A stretch of 23,649 nt of DNA from Ramicandelaber brevisporus (Eukaryota > Kickxellomycota > Ramicandelaberales > Ramicandelaberaceae): the NCBI GenBank assembly GCA_025201865.1, contig MU602863.1:16897-40545 (forward strand), given 5' to 3'. Within the stretch, counting starts at the first letter, position 1. The number at the start of each line of letters is the position of its first letter. Of this stretch, positions 1 to 8,500 are shown piece after piece. Below the pieces are notes generated by a model. The model was not told the DNA's origin. It worked only from the letters and a program-made list of their open reading frames with translations, and made no database searches. A program made the position numbers and the translations under genes.

Positions 1-59
1 GCGTTATCTCTGCTGTACGAGAGATATGACTCCTGTTCTTGGCATTCGTGTGACTGGCC

Positions 60-67
60 TATAAATA
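60..67 (+). promoter_or_regulatory. TATA-box-like element
   Basis: The octamer TATAAATA matches the eukaryotic TATA consensus. It lies 83 bases upstream of an ATG (150) that opens a short hydrophobic reading frame, a normal promoter-to-start distance. In AT-rich DNA such a match can occur by chance, so this is only a candidate. Confidence 0.25.
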
Positions 68-149
68 TAAGAATACCATGTTTACTCGCGCGGGCAGATA
101 CTCTCAAATTGTGATATTGCGCGGATTTTATTGGGTATCTAGTGTGAGA

Positions 150-203
150 ATGACGAAATTGGTCTTCGCGCTATTAATAGTTTGTCTTGGCATATGTAAT
201 TAA
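150..203 (+). other. Signal-peptide-like micro-ORF (17 aa), possibly a relic first exon
   Basis: An ATG followed by Thr-Lys and a hydrophobic core (LVFALLIVCLGI) has the n-region/h-region pattern of a secretory signal peptide, and then meets TAA at 201-203. A weak donor-like GTAATT lies at 196-201, so it could once have been a first exon spliced to the decayed gene downstream. No acceptor in the correct phase was found, and a chance hydrophobic ORF is equally possible. Confidence 0.2.
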
Positions 204-397
204 AGTTCGTTCTCAAACCAAGCGTTAAACTGATAAAAAAATAACTCAAATCGATCTATATCGACATCCAAAGGCACAAACCAGCATCGGGTAATGCGTT
301 TCTTGGTAAATCGACATCATCTAACTCGATGAATAATGCATAATAAACAGTGCAAGTGGTCATCTCGTATCATCTACGAGACAGCTAATAATCGTAG

Positions 398-1345
398 CTT
401 TCTGAGCGCAGCTATTTTCTTTCTCAACTGCTCTCTTTACGAAAAGGATACACACCTTTCGCTCCAACACTACTCGACTACCCTCTACAGCTCAACTCGT
501 TCGACTTTAACGCGCCAGAGAACAGCGAGATTAACCAGATCTACCCACTTCAGGCGGTCACCAATCGTCAGCAGTAACAGCAGCAACAGCAACAACCCTC
601 ATCTGCTATCACTGACTGTAAGATCCTCTTCCAAAAGAGCACAGAACTGGAAATCCCACATTTATCTTGGATAGCTCTTTGATATTAGACTATGGAGACA
701 CCTATTTGTTTCTACAGGGGTGTTAAAAGGAGTGTATTTCGTAAGTTATCATCGAAGATCAAAAATGCACGCGTAAAGTATATGGATATCGACAAATGTG
801 TTCTTGATGAAGAGATTGATGAAGAAAACTATAAATTGGACTTTTACATAAAGTTTGATAACGAATCTTTGGAGCATGGAGATACAATTTTAATCGTGGA
901 AAAGAGTACCAACAGATCATTTCGTGTTGTAATGGAATATGCAGAGGAAGTAATAGTCAATTTACACATTGCTAATATGAACTTTGAAGATTATTATGAG
1001 AATACTGTTAATGGGATATTCTCAGGCTTTGATTAAAGCTTAAGAAAAAGTGAAAGATCTACAATTTCACAGACAATGTTGGCAGCTTGTGTCCAACCTC
1101 AGCCATCAACTTCGAACAACAACAGAGATGACGGCGATGACGAAGAAGGATCGAGTTTATGAGCAGCATTATCCACGTTACTTGTGGTTTGCATCATTCT
1201 TTGTGAGTGCAGAAAGAGCTTCATTCAGCAACTTCCCCGCCTTGATGTGAGTTGGCGCCGTGACAGTGCTGCAGTAGCTGTACAAGAAACAGAGTTTTCT
1301 GTGGTGTATACTTACTCGTCACCGCCACAGCATCCTGTCAGTTGA
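398..1345 (+). pseudogene. Candidate decayed protein gene with retained frame and five internal stops
   Basis: One frame stays protein-like for about 315 codons yet contains TAA 575-577, TGA 680-682, TAG 686-688, TAA 1034-1036 and TGA 1160-1162, ending at TGA 1343-1345. Open stretches between stops are about 59, 34, 114 (ATG 692 to 1036), 41 and 60 codons. The first includes FDFNAPENSEINQIYP, and a glutamine run continues on both sides of the first stop. The 114-codon part is rich in D, E, K, I and N. The fourth carries an Asn/Asp/Glu-rich linker. The fifth has a hydrophobic segment (LSTLLVVCIIL) followed by Cys and basic residues, like a single transmembrane helix with a stop-transfer signal. 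The only GT between stops 1 and 3 (618) gives no splice that restores the frame. I do not recognise the family. The 692-1036 stretch could still be a small independent gene; sequencing error is another explanation. Confidence 0.4.
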
Positions 1346-1726
1346 GCAAGAAACTGAGTTGAAGTCGCTAACAAACAAAATTCAATTTAATTTGCGTTTT
1401 ACTCACTCCAGCGAAACCTTTCCGGACTCAGACGGATTTGCCCAAATGGTGGACAAAATAAACTCGACACAGTTTGATTTCATTCGGTCGCGAAAACAAC
1501 TGCTCGAATGGCCCCAGTCCTCGCGTTCATCGATGCAAACACTGCGAAGGACAGGTTGCACAATACTGCGAAGCATTGGTTGCAAAAATTCCGCTTAAAG
1601 AAAACGCTGTGTACAAATCTGCAAGTTACTCATCTCAACTTTCCAGCTCTGCTTCCACCTCATCTCATCTCGCTCTTCGCTTTTTTTTTTTTCAACACTA
1701 CCTCTCACAAACTGCCAACACAAATA
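1346..1726 (+). promoter_or_regulatory. Intergenic/promoter region of the F-box-like gene
   Basis: No supported gene. Short open frames here lack a credible ATG or conserved features. The last 120 bases are pyrimidine-rich and contain a run of 12 T at 1681-1692, followed by a CA-rich leader (actgccaacacaaata) directly before the ATG at 1727. This is typical of a fungal core promoter and 5' leader. Confidence 0.45.
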
Positions 1727-3115
1727 ATGGATATCAGAAAGCTGCTCAACCCGGTGCCAAACAAGAAGCCGCGCTTTGATGAAGATATTCTGGTCTGTGA
1801 CAGGTACTGGCTGCCAACTGAATTGATTGCTTACATCATGACGTTCTTTCACTATCATTTTCGACCTCCATTTCGACTGGTATCGAAGAAGTGGTATACT
1901 GCCTATGACCTTTATCATCGCAATAGAGTGTTCGCTGATGAAGATCATGTATTTGATAAAAATGTAACACGAAATCAAGTATTGAGCGCATTTGTTAAAT
2001 ATGGCTACCGACTGCACTGGATGTACAACTGTACCTCAATGTTGCGTGAGATACTGGAGATCGAACCAAACTTTGCGGACTTGATTCCAAATGTGATTCG
2101 GTTATATGTAACAATAGATGATAGTTTCCCGACCCAACGCTGGATGAGTGATTTTGTGATGAAACTGGGCAAGTTGAATAGAATAACCATCCAAGAATAC
2201 GGATTCACAGCTGACGAACATCTGGCGGGTGAATTGGATAAAGCTGTCGCAACCATGCCGTGTTTGGACTCTGTGTTAATGTTCGACATTGATCTGGATT
2301 TCAATGCATTCCCAGGGCCAAACACGAAGGAGCGCGCAAATCAAATACGGCATTTGAAGTTGTCAGTGGTAAATATCGAGCCTGGATTGGTTGTCTCAAC
2401 ATTCACGATGTTCAAGAATGCCAGGCGTTTGGGTTTAAGCGGAATCAGTAGTGTGAATGTTCTCAAAGAGGTTACCGAAATGGTAACTGGTGAAAAGAAC
2501 TTTCCAGCAATGAATACATTGGAAGTACATAGCCAGCTTGATCTCTCTCATGCAAGTCCGATTATCGACGAGGAAGATGGAACCACGATCACTGCGATGG
2601 ACCTCTATTTGAAGATTTGTGGCATTCGGCGCCGACAACTTGAGCTTCATGTTGGGTTTATCCTTGGTGCTTGCTCAAAGACGAATTCGGTGTTGATTGA
2701 GAAAGAGCGAGACTTTGTCATCAATGTGGGCAAGACAGGCGCTGATATAATTGCTGAATTGGATATAACACACCATACTCCAGTTGGCGATTACGATCCA
2801 CTGACGACGTTGTTATACGAGAGCGCACCGTGCTATTCGAACCTTAAATACTTAGCACTATACGTCTCTCCAACAGCTGCCACCGGACCACGGATTATTG
2901 AGGCATTGAACAATTCATTCTTGCTTCCTCATCTTATTCAAGTGAATTTTTATGTCGACGGAACACAGTCGCCAGAATGGAATTATAAATATGATCCTAC
3001 TCACCCCTCCCGGGGACTTAAATTCGTAATTGGTGAAACGCAGCATGAGGACGAAGCGCGGATGGTAAATGAGAATAACGATGGCATCCTTCCATCTTGG
3101 TTTAAAGCTGACTAA
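1727..3115 (+). CDS. F-box/leucine-rich-like protein, 462 aa
   Basis: A single-exon protein. After an N-terminal MDIRKLLNP segment and a short basic stretch, residues about 28-60 read LPTELIAYIMTFF...FRLVSKKWY, matching the pattern of an F-box (Leu-Pro start, hydrophobic helix, then a 'vskkWy' end). The remaining 400 residues alternate hydrophobic strands and helices without clear repeats, as in poorly conserved leucine-rich substrate-binding parts of fungal F-box proteins. If correct, it would bind Skp1 and recruit substrates to an SCF ubiquitin ligase; this is inference from a weak motif. The frame is open back to an ATG at 1508, but I chose ATG 1727: it has a good context (AATAATGG), follows a poly-T and CA-rich leader, and the upstream 73 residues look non-coding. 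It is more AT-rich than the genes to its right. Expansions of such proteins are common in some fungi. Confidence 0.6.
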   Translation: MDIRKLLNPVPNKKPRFDEDILVCDRYWLPTELIAYIMTFFHYHFRPPFRLVSKKWYTAYDLYHRNRVFADEDHVFDKNVTRNQVLSAFVKYGYRLHWMYNCTSMLREILEIEPNFADLIPNVIRLYVTIDDSFPTQRWMSDFVMKLGKLNRITIQEYGFTADEHLAGELDKAVATMPCLDSVLMFDIDLDFNAFPGPNTKERANQIRHLKLSVVNIEPGLVVSTFTMFKNARRLGLSGISSVNVLKEVTEMVTGEKNFPAMNTLEVHSQLDLSHASPIIDEEDGTTITAMDLYLKICGIRRRQLELHVGFILGACSKTNSVLIEKERDFVINVGKTGADIIAELDITHHTPVGDYDPLTTLLYESAPCYSNLKYLALYVSPTAATGPRIIEALNNSFLLPHLIQVNFYVDGTQSPEWNYKYDPTHPSRGLKFVIGETQHEDEARMVNENNDGILPSWFKAD

Positions 3116-3356
3116 ACCTGCCATTAAATACATATCTAGCTGCCTTAGTACTCACCTATTCTATTACTCATTTTCTCCATTACTATAACCATCGTAAGTC
3201 GACAACATAGAATTCCACGGCAGCATCAGAATGGTGTCTCGAAATGGCCATTTTTGTGGATGGTAGTTATTCTGAAGGTGTTCCATTGTGGACTTCCCCA
3301 ACAACCACTATTTCTCGTGTTTTTTTTTATTATTATTTTCATCCTCAGACACAGTG
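3116..3356 (+). promoter_or_regulatory. Intergenic region with promoter and possible leader intron
   Basis: No gene here. A perfect donor GTAAGT occurs at 3194-3199, and a T-rich tract ending in CCTCAG lies at 3320-3348, just 8 bases before the ATG of the next gene. This could be a 155-base intron (3194-3348) in the 5' leader. No convincing CTRAY branch site was seen, and no ATG lies upstream of the donor, so it would not change the protein. Confidence 0.35.
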
Positions 3357-5504
3357 ATGGCTGGTGTCATCGCCAACAGTACTGCAGCTGCAGCTACAGC
3401 TACGGCCTCGGTTGTGGCCACGACCGTATCCTCACAGCAACCGACGTCAGCAGCTGTAGAATATCTGTTCGAGCGGCTGATTCGTGCACTCCGATCGCGG
3501 ATCTCTCGACTGCCTCGTCATATTTACGTGTTTGACTTTGACAACACGCTGTTCCGCACGCCAGAGCCCAATCCTCATTTGTGGACACCGCCGTCGATTG
3601 GCAGACTGCGGTCGGAGGAAATTGGATGGTATCACGACCCGCTGCCACTACTGACGGTGCACTCGGAAATGAAAAGAAGAGTGCGGAATGCTGCCAGTAG
3701 CGACAATGGAACGCTCGGTGTTGACAATGGAAGTGAGCGACGGAGCAATCGAGATGGTGGATTGGATGAGTTCTGGAATAGCAATGTCGTGGAAAAGGCT
3801 GTACATGCACATCGAAATGAAGATGCATTGTCAGTGTTGTTGACGGGCAGAGGTGAGATTGTATTCCGAGAGATTCTGGGCAAACTTGTCAATGAGATGC
3901 CCATTGCACCACAGCCATCATCATCACAGACATCATCATCACAGCCATCATCATCCGCTACAGCTACAGTTACAGCTACATCTACGACTGAAGAGATTGT
4001 GCGCGAATTGTTCGATCTGATGATTCTTAAGGAGCGAGTTGTGTGTGAATCAAATGGAAATGAACCACTCAACACTCTAAAGTTCAAACAGCGAGTGCTT
4101 GAAACACTGGCAGACACATTTGGCAACCCTTCTCTTGAGCTGTTTGAAGTTTATGAGGATAGAGAGCATCATGCAGCTGGAATTCAAGCCACATTGGACG
4201 AATTGGCTCAATCTGGCCGACTATCTGGTGCTGGTGCTGGTACTGGCGCTAAACAGCCGACTGTACGAGTTGTGCTGGTAGACAAACCATCATTCCAGCT
4301 TGATGTACAGACTGAATGGCATTTGTGTTCATACTTGATCCACAAGTTCAACAAACGTAGATTCCCAAACTATCCACTTCCATTGCTACCATTCAAGAGT
4401 TCGACAGCAGCAGATGAACCAGCGCAGCTACCAATTGGATCAATGGTGATTGAGCCGCAGGTGCAAAGTGTGTCTGTAACACTGCCGTACAGAATGAGAC
4501 GACGATTACTGCAGAGACTGTATTCAATGGGATACCGCGACCTGCCTGTTAACGTGGATAGTGGAACTGGATCAATTGTAACTACTCAGGGATGGCGTGG
4601 CACCAATGGCAGAGTGTATTTAACTCCGTATGAAGCTGCAACAACAATGGTGGATAAGACTGGTGCAACAGTGCCAGCGCCACTGATTCCAGAGGAGTTG
4701 GCTGCTGTTTTACAACTCAACCAGCAGCACTTGGACGCACACTCACTTTACAAGCTCATAGGCATTGACTGCTCAGTTTGGGATTCTGAGGCTGACTTGC
4801 TTGCCACTGTAAAATCTCAAATCGAATCTGATTCTGATCCGGCTGAATCATCAACTTCACTGCTGCATCACAAACGCGCATTGTCAATTACACCGACTCC
4901 AACTCCATCAGCTGGCAACACTTCACAGCAACAGACATCTGCATCATCCGCAGAGCAGGTATCGATGGTGTGTGATATTGTTGTCGATGCACTCGCCATC
5001 GTTCCAAATGAGCTCATCCTGGCTCGCGTCCGTCGCATCGGCCCATCTTACAGCTCCGCCACCAACAACAGAATGTACACATTTACTGACAACCATCCAT
5101 ACATTGTGGTTGCATCCAACACTCGGGCCGTTCAGCGCACAGCTCAGCTCGTTTCATCAACATCAGACACTCCAGACATTCTGCATCCCTACGTGTATCA
5201 GCCGTTCCCGAATGGACAAACGGTCAAACTCACTGGATGCATGGTTCAAGCCAATTCTCAATTGAATCTGCGGGTTGTGGAGCCACCTCCGCCTCCAGTG
5301 AAACCACCAGTGTTTATCAAAGTGGGTAAAGCTGTTTTAGAAACGAGACCAGATATCACCGGTGCGCATATCGGAAGAGTGGTTAAAGCTGTCACAATGG
5401 AATTGGAGGAGCGAGGATTAGAAAATGTAGAAGAGAATGAGACAGAAATTAAAGAGTTGATTGCCTTGTTTTGCAACAAGCTGTATCCGCTGCCTGCCGA
5501 GTAG
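3357..5504 (+). CDS. HAD-domain 'Swiss Army Knife' RNA-repair-like protein, 715 aa
   Basis: After an Ala/Thr-rich N-terminus, residues 56-66 carry HAD motif I, IYVFDFDNTLF, with Asp60 and Asp62 as the expected nucleophile and acid/base. It continues with TPxPNPHLW and IGWYHDPLPL, then motif II as LLTGR (161-165), and YEDREHH (266-272) at the place of the late acidic motif. This order matches the HAD domain of the fungal Swiss Army Knife RNA-repair family (Pfam HAD_SAK_1), predicted to be a phosphatase acting on RNA ends. The domain is interrupted by a Ser/Gln/Thr-rich insert at about 185-210. The C-terminal 350 residues include a basic TLPYRMRRRLLQRLYSMGY segment and a conserved-looking NHPYIVVASNTRAVQ segment, whose function I cannot assign. 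The open frame extends upstream to a GTG (3288), but ATG 3357 is the first ATG. Tail-to-tail with PRP8. The biochemical role is inferred from the family, not proven. Confidence 0.85.
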   Translation: MAGVIANSTAAAATATASVVATTVSSQQPTSAAVEYLFERLIRALRSRISRLPRHIYVFDFDNTLFRTPEPNPHLWTPPSIGRLRSEEIGWYHDPLPLLTVHSEMKRRVRNAASSDNGTLGVDNGSERRSNRDGGLDEFWNSNVVEKAVHAHRNEDALSVLLTGRGEIVFREILGKLVNEMPIAPQPSSSQTSSSQPSSSATATVTATSTTEEIVRELFDLMILKERVVCESNGNEPLNTLKFKQRVLETLADTFGNPSLELFEVYEDREHHAAGIQATLDELAQSGRLSGAGAGTGAKQPTVRVVLVDKPSFQLDVQTEWHLCSYLIHKFNKRRFPNYPLPLLPFKSSTAADEPAQLPIGSMVIEPQVQSVSVTLPYRMRRRLLQRLYSMGYRDLPVNVDSGTGSIVTTQGWRGTNGRVYLTPYEAATTMVDKTGATVPAPLIPEELAAVLQLNQQHLDAHSLYKLIGIDCSVWDSEADLLATVKSQIESDSDPAESSTSLLHHKRALSITPTPTPSAGNTSQQQTSASSAEQVSMVCDIVVDALAIVPNELILARVRRIGPSYSSATNNRMYTFTDNHPYIVVASNTRAVQRTAQLVSSTSDTPDILHPYVYQPFPNGQTVKLTGCMVQANSQLNLRVVEPPPPPVKPPVFIKVGKAVLETRPDITGAHIGRVVKAVTMELEERGLENVEENETEIKELIALFCNKLYPLPAE

Positions 5505-5587
5505 AAACTCCCCTCTCATTGCAAGTTAAATGTATTAAACCTTGTTTATTTAAAGTAACTTGATTAAAAACAATATTATTAGATTGA
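5505..5587. other. 83-base convergent 3' spacer
   Basis: The stop codons of the HAD gene (+) and PRP8 (-) are separated by only 83 AT-rich bases with ATTAAA-type sequences (around 5533 and 5562). The 3' untranslated regions of both genes almost certainly overlap or share this segment, so antisense transcript pairing is possible. Confidence 0.6.
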
Positions 5588-8500
5588 TCACAAACCAGTA
5601 TCGTAATCGACACCGTCATCATCATCATTGTCGTCATCACCAGCGTCATTCTCGAATCCAGCATTCTCATCAACTGCACCACCTGAAGCTGCAGCAATGG
5701 CAGCCAATGCATCAATTGACACGTTACTTTGATCCTGCTCATCAGTGACTTCACTTCGATCAGCAACCAGAGCAGCAAATGTCTTGAAATGCAATGGACG
5801 ATGATCTGGATGGTAAAACTCCTTTGGAGTATCAATACGCATCGAGTATCCAGCTGATGGATTAAATGCATTGGTTCGGAAGTTGTAATTCCATCCGCGT
5901 CCACCGCCACTACTTCCAGAGTCTTTTGTAGATGGGTCATCGTTGGGAACAAGGAAACATCCCATGAACCGCTGGGTCAACAAAACATGAACTGGCTTGC
6001 TGAATGTTGATGAAAAGAATCCAGCAGGTGGAACAGCGGGATCGAGAATGGCATTGATGAGATGAGAGTTGGCAGAGCCCCACCGCATGCCAGCCGCAGT
6101 TATGCGAGTCGCAGACAATGTACAAGAACCAGGAGTTAGTGCCACAGACATTACGACGGAATCAGCAGCACGGAGAGGCTGTGGCGGCAACGGCGGAAGT
6201 TTGCCAGACCCAGCCTTGGCAGAGTTGCGAGCTTCGAGTGCAGATTGGTACTTGTCAGTGGACGAGGACACTATCAGCGAGTGAGTAATGACATCGTGCG
6301 GAGTCAGGTACATTTGTGGCGTTAATCCATTAACTGCATTGTCAGCATTAAGAGATTGAACCATTGATGATGGCAGAGTGTGAATCCACCCAAGCGGCTC
6401 CAACTCGTCACCATGCATTTCAGTGTCACTGGCATCCTTTGTTGATGCATTCAAGTAACTGTGAGCCGGCATGTTTAATGGCAAGTGAACAACCTGGCGA
6501 GTAGACCACTGAGGCACAATTGCAATGCATCTAATCTCTTTAACTTCTGGATGATCCGAGTTGGGTGAGCGACCATACATGAATCCAGCAATCTGATTAT
6601 GAGTATCTGCAATCTGAACAAACTTTTTCAGCAAATTCTGTGGCATTACAATAACTCTCTGTTGTTGCTGTTGCTGTTGCTGTAACTGCTGTTGGTCGAT
6701 ATCGGCAGTGGTATCATCAGCTTCAGCTTCTTCGTCTTCGTCATCAGGGTTTGCAATTTCAATCAAACGGGTGTGTTCGTGAAGTGACTGCGAAGCCAAT
6801 GCTCTAACTCTCCAGTCACTCTGTGATACAAAGCGCTGACTCTCATAGTTAGTGGTAGTTGTAACCACAATCTGCTCACCTTGTGCATTAACAGTCTTTG
6901 TAGTCATGGCCATCAGCTGATCTCCTGCCTGTGGCGTAGCTGTCATTGATTGCTGTTGCTGTTGCTGTTTCTGCTGCTGTTGTTGTTGAATAGATTGCTT
7001 CATTTGGTTGGCCAACTGCTGACGTTCTTCACCAGGTGCTCTAATCTCCATTCCAAGAATGATATCACGCACTTCGGCCTGTGTCAATGAAGCTGTATTC
7101 ACGCTGTTGCGTTTTCCATAGTCAGCCAAAATCAAGTCTCTGAAGCTAACTTCCACTCTCTCCCACTCAGATGCACTCAAGTTCGGCCACAAATGTCCCT
7201 CTAGAACTTTAACACTGCGGTCTGGTCTCAATATAACCTTGGCACGATCCGGATTAACCTTGAACGCACGCAAAATCAAAATCAAACGGGAAAAGGCAGT
7301 TAATGGAGACACTGTATCCGTCCAGTCATCAAACACATTGTATATAATCATCTTGGGCTCCTGAGCCTCAAACACCTCTCGCTCAATCTCTTCGTGAAGC
7401 AGCAGTGATTTGAATGGAATCTGAAGCTCACTGGGACGAATGGCAATGTTACTAAAGTCAAGTAGCATTGTGCCCAATGGATCCATAATGCCACGGCGGG
7501 CTACTACAACTTGCTGAGGCTGGTCTTCAGGGGACAGTGAGCGGACCAGAGCAGCAACTTCTTCGGCAGGCTTCCATTTTGCGAGTTGACCAATGCGCTT
7601 CTGTTTGATCCATGTTGAAGTGTGAATAATTTTCATGTACATTTGACCAGTTCGTGGATTGAGAATCAACAACGCTCCATTCACTGGCTTGGTGGTTAAA
7701 TTGCCTTCTTGAGTCTTGTGCTGAGTGACTCTATATACATTTGTGTCGTCAATAAACCATATTGTCTGAGCACTGAATAACTCTGCATAGTTTGTGCTGT
7801 TGAGGAGAGGCTCGGTAGGCTCTGAAGAGTATAGTTGAAGAGACTTGCGAACGCGCTCACGCAGCATGTGCAGAGCCGGGTTAGCCTTCATTATCTTTGC
7901 GAGAGCTTGCTGAACCAATTGCTTTAATCCAGGAATCCAAGTGCCAAATGCACTATAAGTGTTGTAAGCCAAATCAATAACAATGATCAAGCCAGTCTTT
8001 GAGGGATAAACCGAGATTCCATCACTTGTATATTCTGCAAACTTGCTGCGTGCATATCTCTCAATATCATGCTCATCATAGTTGCCCCAGCTCAACTGAA
8101 TGTCCAGCCACACCTTTGATGTGCTTTTATCTGTAAACTCGCTGCCAGTTTTCAATGTGGAATTTAGCCATGAGGGAGTAGATATCGGCCATTGCTGACC
8201 AGTGGCTGAGAATAGAGTGATGTCGGCACAGCTGGCGTTCATTTTGTAACTCTTTCTGGGGTGAATCTGCTCTCTCTGCACAGTCATTATGCGCAGAGGA
8301 TCTCTATTCTGATCCAGGACTTGACATAGATCCATTACTAAACTCTCGTGAATCTTCTGCCACAAATGAGATCTCATTAACTGAATCATTGATATCTTGA
8401 GAGTGGGCAGCTTTCCATGCATAAATATTCCAGTTAGATCCAGCTGGTTCTTGAATCCAATGTAAACGTGAGCTCGGTTAATGGTCGGCGACCACCACAA

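Larger units (their letters stand above)
1..397. other. AT-rich region without a supported gene
   Basis: No intact gene is visible. The stretch contains a TATA-like box at 60-67, a 17-codon signal-peptide-like ORF at 150-203, and stop-rich sequence (for example TGA TAA at 231-236 in the frame of that ORF and three stops at 386-397 in the frame of the downstream pseudogene). It may hold the decayed 5' part of the gene at 398-1345. No tRNA-like or repeat structure was recognised. Confidence 0.4.

Noticed and set aside
336-674. 112-codon ORF starting at ATG 336 as a real gene
   Set aside because: From about 490 onward the neighbouring frame has much better codon usage and continues into the downstream protein-like frame. 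The 336 frame becomes Ser/Arg/Thr-rich, as out-of-frame reading does.
1508-1726. N-terminal extension of the F-box-like protein from ATG 1508
   Set aside because: The 73 residues pass through a pyrimidine-rich, poly-T promoter tract and look non-coding; the ATG at 1727 has a better context.
3288-3356. N-terminal extension of the HAD protein from GTG 3288
   Set aside because: No ATG, and the sequence is a T-rich tract ending in a probable splice acceptor.
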